Source: BD1-7 clade bacterium
GTDB taxonomy: Bacteria > Pseudomonadota > Gammaproteobacteria > Pseudomonadales > DT-91
NCBI GenBank assembly: GCA_902705865.1
Contig: CACSIO010000062.1
Location: forward strand, 167,439-207,209
Reading direction: 5' to 3'
DNA length: 39,771 nucleotides
The notes beneath the pieces are model-generated. The model made no database searches. It had not been told where the DNA came from and saw only the letters and a program-made list of their open reading frames with translations. Below, in pieces: positions 26,441 through 34,926 of this stretch (position 1 is the stretch's first letter; every line of letters begins with the position of its first letter). A program made the translations under genes and the position numbers.

Positions 26441-26824
26441 TCTAGCAATATCGATTACTCTGTCGATCAATAAAAGGGAGCAATGCTCCCTTTTTTATCG
26501 CCTGCACACTGCCTCTCTTACAATTTTCTATTGATCCTGCTCACAAAGAACTCTCGCATAACACTCATCATACAAAAATTGTTAGTGTGAATATCCGCAC
26601 ACACACTCTGCAACCTGATCGTCATATTGAAAAAATACTGCGTCAACATGAAGTTGTGAACTTATTGACTTTTAAGCAGAAAAACATGAATTAGGTCTCC
26701 CCGACTAGGTCAATCACCTCTCACTTTTATTGTAAATTTCCTTTTTACTTCGCGAGATCTCTATCGTTACGTTTGAATAAGCAAGCAACTACCACATTCA
26801 AATAATGATAAAGAGTACCGCCTG
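26441..26824. other. Intergenic region before the chitinase gene
   Basis: It contains the thiolase terminator and then about 330 bases of leader for the chitinase gene. I see no RNA gene or convincing operator. The chitinase ribosome site is a weak AAGAG 11 bases before ATG. Confidence 0.4.
26472..26496 (+). terminator. Intrinsic terminator of the thiolase operon
   Basis: AAAAGGGAGC, loop AAT, GCTCCCTTTT with six T in all, 31 bases after the thiolase stop. Confidence 0.95.
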
Positions 26825-28996
26825 ATGAAGAAGAGACGTCTGCTGTCGCCGCCTTTCCGGCTGCTGACATCCACACTCATGCTAGGATCGGCAATGACAC
26901 ATGCCGCGCCGGGCACACCACAAATCGCTTGGATGGAAAGCAACTACGCATTGGTTGATATCGACCAGTCTGCTGTGGCTTACGAACAATTAGTGACACG
27001 CCGAGATGCTGTTGAGCTACCCGTTAGCTGGAACAAATGGAGTGGTGGCGATGCCAATAGTGTTAACTACAAGCTCAATGGGCAGGTTATCCATACTGAA
27101 ACTCTGAGTAACCCATCTGCGAGCCAAGGCAGTGCAACCGTATCGATCTCTGAAGGTGGAAAACATAAACTTACCGTTGAGTTGTGTGATGATTCTGGTT
27201 GCTCAGAATCCGCAGCATTCGATCTCACCGTTGCAGATACCGACGGGGTTCATTTAGATCCCATCCGCCTGAACGCTGGAGAAAACAATCGCCCAATCGA
27301 GCGCAACACCAACCACGTTGTCGCCGCCTACTTTGTCGAATGGGGCGTTTACGGGCGAGCATTCCCTGTGGATAAAATACCGGCCTACAATTTAACCCAC
27401 ATTCTTTATGGTTTTATCCCGATTTGTGGGGGTGACGGCATCAACGATGGCCTCAAAACCATCGGCGGCAACAGTTTTAATGCGTTACAAAATGCCTGTG
27501 CCGGCCGTGATGATTTTAAAGTTGCGATACACGACCCGTGGGCAGCTATACAAAAAGGCCAACAAGGCCACGCCTTTAATACCTCCTATAAAGGCAACTT
27601 TGGTCAATTAATGGAGCTCAAACAAGCCCATCCGGATCTCAAAATTCTACCCTCGATTGGAGGCTGGACGTTATCTGACCCCTTCTATTTTTTTGATGAT
27701 GCCAATCTGCGCCGACGATTTGTCGATTCTGTCGAAGAGTTTCTGCGTACCTGGAAGTTCTTTGATGGTGTCGATATTGATTGGGAATACCCCGGCGGCG
27801 ATGGAGCAACAGCGGGCTTAGGCAATAAACAAACCGATGGCGAAACCTACCGTGTGTTAATGCAAGAGCTGCGCAGCGTGCTTGATAAGCTCGAAAACGA
27901 AACCGGTCGAGAGTACCAACTCACGACGGCAATCGGAGCGGCTCCAGCAAAAATTGACCTCGTAAACTATCAACAAACCCAGCAGTATCTCGATTACATA
28001 TTTTCGATGACCTATGACTTCTATGGCGCTTGGGATGCCGCTAACCTTGGTCACATGACGGGAATCTATCCACCGGCGCACGATGCCAGTGACGATTTCA
28101 ATGTTCATTCGAGTGTACAACACCTCCTTAATCAAGGTGTTTCACCACAAAAGATTGTCGTCGGGGCAGCTATGTATGGTCGCGGCTGGACGGGTGTGCA
28201 GCCAAATAGTGGCCATTTGATGACGAGTAGCGGATCCGGTCCTGTACCCGGTACTTGGGAAGACGGCGTGGTCGACTACCGTGATATCGCTCGTTTCGCA
28301 CAGAGTAACGAATGGACACGTTACTATGATGATGAAGCGCAGGCCGTATATCTGCACAAAGCCAGCACCGGTGATCTGATCAGCTATGACGATGCGGTAA
28401 CCATTAAAGCCAAAGCGGACTATGTGATCGCTAACAATCTCGGCGGTATGTTTGCCTGGGAAATCGATGCCGACAATGGCGACATTCTCAACGCCATACA
28501 ATCCGGTCTTGCCAATGACACTACCCCACCAGCAAATCGCGCACCAACAGCAAGAGCCGGTGCAGATCAACAAGTTGAATCCGCCGCATCGGTAAGCTTA
28601 AACGGCAGTGCGTCTAGTGACCCTGATAACGACGTGCTCAGCTATGTTTGGCAACAAACATCCGGACCAACCGTTAACCTTAACAGCGATGGCGCGATCG
28701 CTAATTTTATCGCACCGATTGTCACGAACGATACAACACTCGCATTCACACTAACCGTTAGTGACGGCACATTGAGCGATACAGACAACGTTCTTATCAA
28801 CGTGCAAGCGCAGGCTCCTGATCCAACTCCTGATCCAACTCCTGATCCAACTCCGGACCCTGATCCAACTCCGGACCCTGATCCAACTCCGGACCCAGAT
28901 CCAACTCCGGGAACACCTAGCGTGGGTGGAGCGATGAACCCGTTACTGATGCTCTTGGGAATGCTAACAGTCGGCTGGTTGCGTCGACGCGACTAA
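26825..28996 (+). CDS. GH18 chitinase with PKD-type domain, PDPT linker and GlyGly-CTERM-like tail
   Basis: A 723-residue secreted chitinase that hydrolyses beta-1,4-GlcNAc polymers. A signal peptide (to about residue 27) is followed by a ChiA-like N-terminal beta domain (about 28-140) and a GH18 barrel (about 163-570). The catalytic motif is DGVDIDWEYPGG, with Asp314, Asp317, Asp319 and acid/base Glu321; other barrel strands are SIGGWTLSD, MTYDFYGAW and GGMFAWEIDADNG. A PKD/Ig-like domain is at about 578-665. A Pro-Asp-Pro-Thr linker follows, then a final hydrophobic helix and RRRD. The GG, helix and Arg-cluster order fits the GlyGly-CTERM sorting signal of type II-secreted, rhombosortase-processed proteins. 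No rhombosortase is in the window. Confidence 0.93.
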   Translation: MKKRRLLSPPFRLLTSTLMLGSAMTHAAPGTPQIAWMESNYALVDIDQSAVAYEQLVTRRDAVELPVSWNKWSGGDANSVNYKLNGQVIHTETLSNPSASQGSATVSISEGGKHKLTVELCDDSGCSESAAFDLTVADTDGVHLDPIRLNAGENNRPIERNTNHVVAAYFVEWGVYGRAFPVDKIPAYNLTHILYGFIPICGGDGINDGLKTIGGNSFNALQNACAGRDDFKVAIHDPWAAIQKGQQGHAFNTSYKGNFGQLMELKQAHPDLKILPSIGGWTLSDPFYFFDDANLRRRFVDSVEEFLRTWKFFDGVDIDWEYPGGDGATAGLGNKQTDGETYRVLMQELRSVLDKLENETGREYQLTTAIGAAPAKIDLVNYQQTQQYLDYIFSMTYDFYGAWDAANLGHMTGIYPPAHDASDDFNVHSSVQHLLNQGVSPQKIVVGAAMYGRGWTGVQPNSGHLMTSSGSGPVPGTWEDGVVDYRDIARFAQSNEWTRYYDDEAQAVYLHKASTGDLISYDDAVTIKAKADYVIANNLGGMFAWEIDADNGDILNAIQSGLANDTTPPANRAPTARAGADQQVESAASVSLNGSASSDPDNDVLSYVWQQTSGPTVNLNSDGAIANFIAPIVTNDTTLAFTLTVSDGTLSDTDNVLINVQAQAPDPTPDPTPDPTPDPDPTPDPDPTPDPDPTPGTPSVGGAMNPLLMLLGMLTVGWLRRRD
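28819..28912 (+). repeat. Tandem repeat encoding the chitinase PDPT/PDPDPT linker
   Basis: Units related to GATCCAACTCCTGATCCAAC and GGACCCTGATCCAACTCC repeat in 6- to 18-base steps, all multiples of three, encoding a Pro/Asp/Thr-rich flexible linker between the PKD-type domain and the C-terminal anchor. Confidence 0.85.
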
Positions 28997-29016
28997 CATT
29001 CGCCAGTACCTCAATC

Positions 29017-29055
29017 AAAAAAGCCCCTGCAATACACGTATTGCAGGGGCTTTTT
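29017..29055 (+). terminator. Strong intrinsic terminator of the chitinase gene
   Basis: A-run, GCCCCTGCAATA, loop CACG, TATTGCAGGGGC and five T: a 12-bp perfect stem 21 bases past the stop. Confidence 0.96.
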
Positions 29056-29136
29056 CGTTTTATTTTCCAGTAACAAACAATCCAGAGGTTACTGTTCCAA
29101 CATCAGAATAATGTTATTTAATCGCGACGCTCTTAT

Positions 29137-29706
29137 CTATTCACTGCTCACCGGCTTTTTATTCACCCATTTTTTATGGTCGAGAAGCTCTTGCCAAAGA
29201 CCAATGGCCTCAGGTAATTCACGGGCTTCCATCGCAAAACCGCAAGTTTCGAGTACATCACCAAAATTCAACACTTTGCCGTTTTTCACACAAGCGGCCC
29301 GAATATGCGCAATAGCATGCAAACGACCATGACGAACAACGCGGTGCTCTACATAAAAATATTTTTCGTCCCACCCTAGCAAGCGCGATTTAATCTCGAA
29401 TCTAGCAAAGGGTTTCAACTCTCGAATGTAAGTAATCTCTTGCGCATTAACGACGTACTTCCAGCGCTCTTTGATCAATAACTTCCACGAACAAACTGAC
29501 AACAACCAATCCACCCGGCAGATATCCATCATCGCGAAATAACGCGAACTGGTGAGATGTAAATTAGCGTCACAATCATGGGGTAATACACGAAAGCCGA
29601 GACGACAGGTTTGTGTGGGATCGAATGCACTACGATCAAATGATCCCTTGCGTTGCTGTAACCACCGCTTAAAAAACAACCACAACAAACGAAAATGAAG
29701 ATTCAT
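29137..29706 (-). CDS. Acyl-CoA/ACP thioesterase-like protein (hotdog fold)
   Basis: A 189-residue protein related to 4HBT_2/THEM6-type hotdog thioesterases: the core RVLPHDCDANLHLTSSRYFAMMDICRVDWL is the conserved turn and helix of this fold, followed by strands ITYIRELKPFARFEIKSRLLGWDEKYFYVEHRV. The N-terminus (LHFRLLWLFFKRWL) is hydrophobic and may be a membrane-associated helix. ATG 29706 is chosen over a frame 11 codons longer because AGGGGG lies five bases upstream. It is a single gene, and its acyl substrate is unknown. Confidence 0.8.
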   Translation of the reverse strand: MNLHFRLLWLFFKRWLQQRKGSFDRSAFDPTQTCRLGFRVLPHDCDANLHLTSSRYFAMMDICRVDWLLSVCSWKLLIKERWKYVVNAQEITYIRELKPFARFEIKSRLLGWDEKYFYVEHRVVRHGRLHAIAHIRAACVKNGKVLNFGDVLETCGFAMEARELPEAIGLWQELLDHKKWVNKKPVSSE

Positions 29707-29916
29707 AACACCCCCTGGTACCGTGCACGACAGCGGCATCGCCTATCGATAGATTTGGACAAAAAGTATTATCCATGGATGCCCAAACAATCATAGGACT
29801 GCAAATTTTCGCAGACAGAATGGCAAGCCACTGACATCCGCATGATCACTTTTCAAACAGTGATAGGAAGCTATACGAACCTTTTGATTCTTTTCACTTT
29901 TTTATCAAATAAACAC

Positions 29917-29944
29917 TTGCATGGAAAAATTAAATCCGTATTAT
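29917..29944 (+). promoter_or_regulatory. Sigma-70-type promoter of tRNA-Lys
   Basis: TTGCAT (29917-29922), 16-base spacer, TATTAT (29939-29944). The predicted start is about 12 bases before the mature tRNA. Confidence 0.7.
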
Positions 29945-29963
29945 ACGCAGCTCTTATCGCTGA

Positions 29964-30039
29964 GGGCCGTTAGCTCAGTTGGTAGAGCAGTTGGCTTTTA
30001 ACCAATTGGTCGCTGGTTCGAATCCAGCACGGCCCACCA
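29964..30039 (+). tRNA. tRNA-Lys (anticodon TTT)
   Basis: A 76-nt cloverleaf with acceptor GGGCCGT/ACGGCCC, D-arm GCTC...GAGC, anticodon loop CTTTTAA flanked by TTGG/CCAA, T-arm CTGGTTCGAATCCAG and an encoded CCA. It is nearly identical to E. coli tRNA-Lys. It has a good promoter upstream and is transcribed towards the tRNA-like gene on the opposite strand. Confidence 0.97.
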
Positions 30040-30202
30040 TTCAGCGCACTCTTCTTGATTACTTCGTTTTATCAAATACCCAGCATCCCCCAAAAAATCA
30101 CGTCAGCTTCGGATTGAATTACAAAATTCGTCACTTCTATGACCAATTTCTAGACCATGATCTGGCGCGATAACTACTAAATCGATTTTATATCTGCTGA
30201 AA

Positions 30203-30222
30203 TAAAAAACGGCAGCCGTTTT
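30203..30222 (-). terminator. Terminator after the tRNA-like gene (possibly bidirectional)
   Basis: On the minus strand AAAACGG, loop CTG, CCGTTTT then TT: six T follow CCG. It lies 18 bases beyond the encoded CCA of the tRNA-like gene. The plus-strand T-run is shorter (four T), so it could also end the tRNA-Lys transcript less efficiently. Confidence 0.75.
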
Positions 30223-30239
30223 AGGGCTACCGTTTGTAA

Positions 30240-30316
30240 TGGTTGTGAGAGGGGGGATCGAACCGCCTCCTCATTCATGTTCAATGAATGCGCTCTACCA
30301 AATAAGCTATCTCACC
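30240..30316 (-). pseudogene. Degenerate tRNA-like gene with encoded CCA
   Basis: A 77-nt cloverleaf-like RNA. Acceptor GGTGAGA pairs with TCTCACA except for a G1-A72 mismatch. T8, A14, the D-loop GG and the T-loop TTCGATC are conserved, and the gene ends ACCA. Anomalies: the D-stem GCTT/GAGC has a G-T wobble, the T-stem has a C51-C63 mismatch, and the anticodon arm is out of register. If the stem is CATTC/GAATG the loop is 9 nt. If it is ATTCA/TGAAT there is an extra base before it and the anticodon would be GAA (Phe) with unusual C37. It starts 16 bases after the stop of the EF-Tu-like gene on the same strand and is followed by a terminator. It may be a decayed tRNA or a non-decoding tRNA-like RNA. 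Confidence 0.75.
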
Positions 30317-30332
30317 GTAAACTCTCTTCACA

Positions 30333-31664
30333 TCAAACTGCTGAATTTGTTGCCGTAAACTCGGCCATCAGTTGTCCGCCTCGCATCAATACAACGCTAT
30401 CGTCAGGTAACAAAACCGTCGGCTCAGCCAGCATGAGCTCCGCAGTCTGCAGCGTCGCTCCAGGAGTAAGAAACCGACCCGCTGACTCAAAGCGAACACG
30501 GGCTGTTACACCTCGTCCAAACCGATGCGCAGTCACTTCCATGTTGTTGTATAACTTCACATGCGCTGCTGAAAATTCGGGGACAGCCAAACGGCCAACA
30601 AAGTTTGACGACGGCGAATAGGCGCCTGTTTGCGCGAGAATGCGCCCGGGCACTCTCCTACCTGAACGCAGAGCTGCAGTTTCAAACACTGGCGATTGTT
30701 CAAAGCCTATACCAATCATTTCTCCGGTATAGGCTGCGGAAACCGGACGATTAAAGTGCTCAATCGATCTAACCGTTAAGGGGCTTTCAGCCTCATCTCG
30801 ACCGATAAAAGCAACACTATCGCCAACCGCCACTGAACCACGCTCAACCTGGCCCAACAATACCGGCTCGCTATCAATCATTCGCATGCGAAACACATTT
30901 AGCATAAAAGGCACTGCGCGCCGCTGCGCCATTGTATGCGTCAATGCCGCTAGCTGCAGATTGGCCAATACTTGACGCATTTGCTGCTGGCTTTCAACAT
31001 CCGCAGCCGCGGCAGCTCGTTCTAAGTTAACCTGATAGACAGCCATGTTGGCATAGCCATAACGAGCCGCTTCCCGTTTTAATTGCACTTCCAGTGTTGC
31101 CGCCTGCTCTGAAGCACGTGCAGATTGATCATCACGCAGATTAATCACTGCCACCATTTGCTCGATACCTTGAAGGCGGGCATTAAACATGTGCTCTCGA
31201 ATTTTTTCGGGCTGACTATCACTGGTGTCTGCGAATGCCACGTAAGCACCCGTTTCAGCAAACCCTTTGCCGGCCATATGATTTCGGTAAAATCGATTAA
31301 CGCCAGGGATATTGGCAAATTGAAAACGCGTGCCCGGCACAGAAAATTCATGCCAGCTGACACCTGCTGTCATTCCATGAACAGCATCCTCTGGCGCAGC
31401 ATCAATATCGTCGGTCGACAGCACCGTAAATGACTTTTGCTGCTCTTGGCTAACAATGGACGTAATGCGAGAAAGCGCTGCGCCAAACGTGGTTTTGCCT
31501 TCACGATGCGGACCAATAGCCGCAATCGAAGCGATGGTGTCTGCGCGACTTTCGTTGTCATCAGAATCATTGCACCCAACCAACGGCAGCATCAGTGGCA
31601 AAGCGCCACCGGCTGAGAGCCGTTGTAGAAAATGTCGTCGGGTTACGGTATCAGATGCAAACAC
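30333..31664 (-). CDS. Exported (Tat lipoprotein) EF-Tu-like protein
   Basis: A 443-residue protein aligning with EF-Tu over all three domains. Residues 1-31 are a Tat lipoprotein signal: TRRHFLQRL (R9R10) then LVGC with Cys31, Asn at +2. The P-loop GPHREGKTT (51-59) matches EF-Tu GHVDHGKTT. DDIDAAPEDAVHGMTAGVSWHEF (85-107) matches switch I and keeps Thr99. NIPGV replaces DCPGH, so the Mg-linked Asp and catalytic His are lost. QPEKIREHMFNARLQGIEQMV matches EF-Tu, and NLRD replaces NKCD. Domain 2 keeps GQVERGSVAVGDSV and domain 3 ends AEPTVLLPDDSVVLMRGG. The start is GTG with AAGG upstream. Cell-envelope location and probable non-hydrolysing nucleotide binding are inferences. A tRNA-like gene follows 16 bases downstream. 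Confidence 0.85.
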   Translation of the reverse strand: MFASDTVTRRHFLQRLSAGGALPLMLPLVGCNDSDDNESRADTIASIAAIGPHREGKTTFGAALSRITSIVSQEQQKSFTVLSTDDIDAAPEDAVHGMTAGVSWHEFSVPGTRFQFANIPGVNRFYRNHMAGKGFAETGAYVAFADTSDSQPEKIREHMFNARLQGIEQMVAVINLRDDQSARASEQAATLEVQLKREAARYGYANMAVYQVNLERAAAAADVESQQQMRQVLANLQLAALTHTMAQRRAVPFMLNVFRMRMIDSEPVLLGQVERGSVAVGDSVAFIGRDEAESPLTVRSIEHFNRPVSAAYTGEMIGIGFEQSPVFETAALRSGRRVPGRILAQTGAYSPSSNFVGRLAVPEFSAAHVKLYNNMEVTAHRFGRGVTARVRFESAGRFLTPGATLQTAELMLAEPTVLLPDDSVVLMRGGQLMAEFTATNSAV

Positions 31665-31704
31665 AATGGGGCCTTGTTTTGTTCCAAAGTCGTTTCGCTA
31701 CCAA

Positions 31705-31740
31705 CGTTTTACCTCATAAACCATTCTCTGAGGTAAAACG
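31705..31740. promoter_or_regulatory. 12-bp perfect inverted repeat upstream of the EF-Tu-like gene
   Basis: CGTTTTACCTCA, 12-base spacer, TGAGGTAAAACG. It lies 40-76 bases before the GTG start and after the cusA stop. Neither strand has a T-run beyond the stem, so it is an operator or leader-hairpin candidate rather than a clear cus operon terminator. Confidence 0.55.
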
Positions 31741-31818
31741 CATCGGGTAACTTTCAAACTAGACCCAAGACAATGATCGTTCAAATTTCAACCAATCATT
31801 AATACAGATACCTGAACA

Positions 31819-34800
31819 TCAACCCCTCTGGCGGGCGCGCTCAACCAACAGATACACTGCGGGTAAAACCATCAAGGTCAATGCCAATGTACTGACCATG
31901 CCACCAATCATCGGGGCGGCAATCCGCTGCATCACCTCTGACCCCGTGCCGTTGCTGAACATAATCGGCAGTAAGCCAACACTGGTTGAGACAACAGTCA
32001 TCACAATCGGTCGCAACCGTTGAATAGCCGCATTCTGAACGGTTTCAACAAGGCTGACGCGGGTATCTGAATGGGTCAGGTATTCATCACGGAATTGATT
32101 CAGATAGATCATCATGATCACACCGATTTCAACAGCAACCCCCGCCAGAGCGATCATACCCACCGCAACCGCGACCGATAATTCATAGCCCAGCCCATAG
32201 AGCAGCCAAGTGCTCCCCACGAGAGACATCGGCAACGTTGCCATGATGACTAAGACTTGAATCCAATCTCGAAATGCTAGGTACAGCAAGAGCGTTATGA
32301 TCAATATCGTTAGCGGAATCACCAGCTGGAGTTTTTCTTTTGCGCGCTCCAGATATTGATACTGTCCTTCCCAAGTAATGCTGTAACCCGCCGGCAGATC
32401 CAGATCTTTTTCAAGCACAGCTTTAGCGTTTTCAACGTAGGTGCCGATATCAATGTCGTTGATATCCACAAACACCCAACCTGCAGGTCGGGCATTCTCG
32501 CTTTTGATCATCGGTGGCCCGTCTTCAATACGAATATCGGCAACGTCAGCCAAACGAATACGTGCGCCGTCGGGTGTAATGATTGGCAAGTTGCGGATCG
32601 CTTCGACAGACTCACGCATCTTGCGTGGATAACGCATATTCACCGGATACCGTTCGAGACCTTCAACCGTTTCGGTGATATTACGCCCACCAATTGCGGT
32701 ACTGACAACAAGCTGCACGTCGTCGATGTTAAGACCAAATCTGGCCGCCACATCGCGTTTGATATCAGCAACAACATAACGCCCCCCAGCAACACGTTCG
32801 GCATACACACTGGCGGTGCCCGGCAACTCTTTCAATAGGGTTTCCACCTGCTTACCGATCCCTTGAATTGCCGGTAATCGCGGGCCGGCGATTTTGATAC
32901 CAACCGGCGTTTTCACCCCGGTAGCCTGCATGTCGATTCGGGTTTTTATCGGCATCACCCAGGCATTCGTGATGCCGGGTACATTGACCCGTTGTTTAAT
33001 TTCTTCGCGGATTGATGCCTTGGTCATACCTGGGCGCCATTCGGCTTCAGGCTTGAAACGAATGAGTGTCTCAATCATGGTTAACGGCGCAGGGTCGGTT
33101 GCCGTATCTGCGCGGCCAATCTTGCCAAATACTTGCGCAACCTCGGGCACCGATTTAATCAAACGATCGGTTTGTTGCAGTAGTTGAGCTGCTTCGCCAA
33201 TCGAGAGGCCAGGCCGAGTGGTTGGCATATACATCCAATCACCTTCATCTAACGGCGGCATAAATTCAGTACCAAGCTTCGACCAAGGCCACGCCACCGA
33301 GAGCATAGCGGCAATACCGATCGCAATAACCCACCGCGGATGCCCGGTGGCCCAATGAATCACCGGTAAATAACAACGTATCAAAAAGCGGTTAACCGGG
33401 TTTTTGCTTTCTCGCGTAATACGCCCGCGAATAAGAAACCCCATTAACACAGGCACAAGCGTCACCGACAACATCGCCGACACAGCCATCGCCCAGGTTT
33501 TTGTAAAAGCTAATGGGGCAAATAAGCGCCCTTCCTGTGCCTGCAATGTGAACACCGGCAAAAAGCTCAACGTAATAATCATCAGCGATAGAAACAACGG
33601 CGCCCCCACCTCTGACGCAGCCTCTCGCACAAGCCCCCAGCGATCGTGACGAGCACGTTCCGGATTATGCTCGATATGCCTGTGCAGGTTTTCAACCATC
33701 ACAATCGCCCCGTCAACCATCGCACCAATGGCAATCGCGATACCACCAAGCGACATGATATTGGCGTTAAGCCCTTGCGCACGCATGATCATCAGTGCCG
33801 CAAGAATCCCCAATGGCAGCGTAATAACGATGACTAACGACGAGCGAAAATGAAATAGGAATAACGCACAAACCAGCGCAACCACGACAAACTCTTCAAC
33901 CAACTTGTTATAAAGATTATCGATAGAGCGTTCGATAAGGTCTGAACGATCATAAGTGGGAATAATCTCAACGCCATCAGGTAAGCTTTTGGTTAACTCG
34001 GTAATTCGCGACTTTACCGCAGCAATCGTCGCCTGCGCATTTGCTCCCTTACGCATAACAATAATGCCGCCAGCTACCTCCCCTTCGCCATTGAGCTCTG
34101 CAATACCCCGTCGTAATTCTGGTCCGAACTTAACCGTAGCGACATCGCCCACGAGAATGGGGGTGCCTTTATCATTAACGCGAAGAGGAATCTGACGAAT
34201 ATCATCGAGGCTATCGATATACCCGGTGGCATGCACCATGAACTCGGTTTCAGCCATTTCGATGACAGAGCCGCCAATCTCCTGATTGCCCGCTTGCACC
34301 GCCATGCGCAATTGTTCAAGCGTCAGGTCAAATGCGGCGAGCCGGTCAGGATCCACTTCGATCTGGTATTGTTTGACCATCCCTCCAACACTCGCCACTT
34401 CAGCAACACCTTCAACGGTCTGAAGCTCAAATTTAAGAAACCAGTCCTGAATACTGCGTAACTGGCTAATGTCGTGCTTGCCGGTACGATCAACCAACGC
34501 ATATTCAAACACCCAACCAACGCCCGTTGCATCTGGGCCTAACGTCGGGTTCACGCCATCGGGTAATTGATCCGCCACTTGATTGAGATATTCCAACACA
34601 CGGCTGCGCGCCCAGTAGAGGTCGGTTTTATCGGCAAAAATCACATAGATATAGGAGTCACCAAAAAATGAATAGCCACGAACATCCACCGCGCCGGGCA
34701 CAGACAGCATGGCTGTTGATAACGGATAGGTAACTTGGTCTTCAACCACCTGCGGCGCTTGCCCTGGGTAAGGCGTTTTAACGATAACCTGCACATCCGA

Positions 34801-34926
34801 CAAATCCGGTAACGCGTCTACCGGCATCGAACGCAGATTAACGATACCCGCAACCACCAGCACCATCGCGGCGATAAGCACCAACACTCGCTGCTCAATA
34901 CAAATTGCGATTAAACGAGAGATCAT
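31819..34926 (-). CDS. cusA: CusA/CzcA-family heavy-metal RND efflux pump, copper/silver type
   Basis: A 1035-residue inner-membrane pump with 12 helices and two periplasmic loops, close to E. coli CusA in length. HME-RND features include RSMPVDALPDLSDVQVIV at the N-terminus and the TM4 motif GAMVDGAIVMVENLHRHIE. The Cu(I) pathway segments EFMPPLDEGDWMYMPTTRPGLS, PLTMIETLIRFKP and TRIDMQATGVKTPVGIKI carry Met residues typical of CusA rather than the divalent CzcA type. It exports Cu(I)/Ag(I) from the periplasm or cytoplasm. Its start overlaps the cusB stop by four bases. It is last in the operon cusC-cusB-cusA. Confidence 0.95.
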   Translation of the reverse strand: MISRLIAICIEQRVLVLIAAMVLVVAGIVNLRSMPVDALPDLSDVQVIVKTPYPGQAPQVVEDQVTYPLSTAMLSVPGAVDVRGYSFFGDSYIYVIFADKTDLYWARSRVLEYLNQVADQLPDGVNPTLGPDATGVGWVFEYALVDRTGKHDISQLRSIQDWFLKFELQTVEGVAEVASVGGMVKQYQIEVDPDRLAAFDLTLEQLRMAVQAGNQEIGGSVIEMAETEFMVHATGYIDSLDDIRQIPLRVNDKGTPILVGDVATVKFGPELRRGIAELNGEGEVAGGIIVMRKGANAQATIAAVKSRITELTKSLPDGVEIIPTYDRSDLIERSIDNLYNKLVEEFVVVALVCALFLFHFRSSLVIVITLPLGILAALMIMRAQGLNANIMSLGGIAIAIGAMVDGAIVMVENLHRHIEHNPERARHDRWGLVREAASEVGAPLFLSLMIITLSFLPVFTLQAQEGRLFAPLAFTKTWAMAVSAMLSVTLVPVLMGFLIRGRITRESKNPVNRFLIRCYLPVIHWATGHPRWVIAIGIAAMLSVAWPWSKLGTEFMPPLDEGDWMYMPTTRPGLSIGEAAQLLQQTDRLIKSVPEVAQVFGKIGRADTATDPAPLTMIETLIRFKPEAEWRPGMTKASIREEIKQRVNVPGITNAWVMPIKTRIDMQATGVKTPVGIKIAGPRLPAIQGIGKQVETLLKELPGTASVYAERVAGGRYVVADIKRDVAARFGLNIDDVQLVVSTAIGGRNITETVEGLERYPVNMRYPRKMRESVEAIRNLPIITPDGARIRLADVADIRIEDGPPMIKSENARPAGWVFVDINDIDIGTYVENAKAVLEKDLDLPAGYSITWEGQYQYLERAKEKLQLVIPLTILIITLLLYLAFRDWIQVLVIMATLPMSLVGSTWLLYGLGYELSVAVAVGMIALAGVAVEIGVIMMIYLNQFRDEYLTHSDTRVSLVETVQNAAIQRLRPIVMTVVSTSVGLLPIMFSNGTGSEVMQRIAAPMIGGMVSTLALTLMVLPAVYLLVERARQRG

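Noticed and set aside
29979..30173. 64-codon frame across tRNA-Lys
   Set aside because: It overlaps the tRNA and has no supporting ribosome site or similarity.
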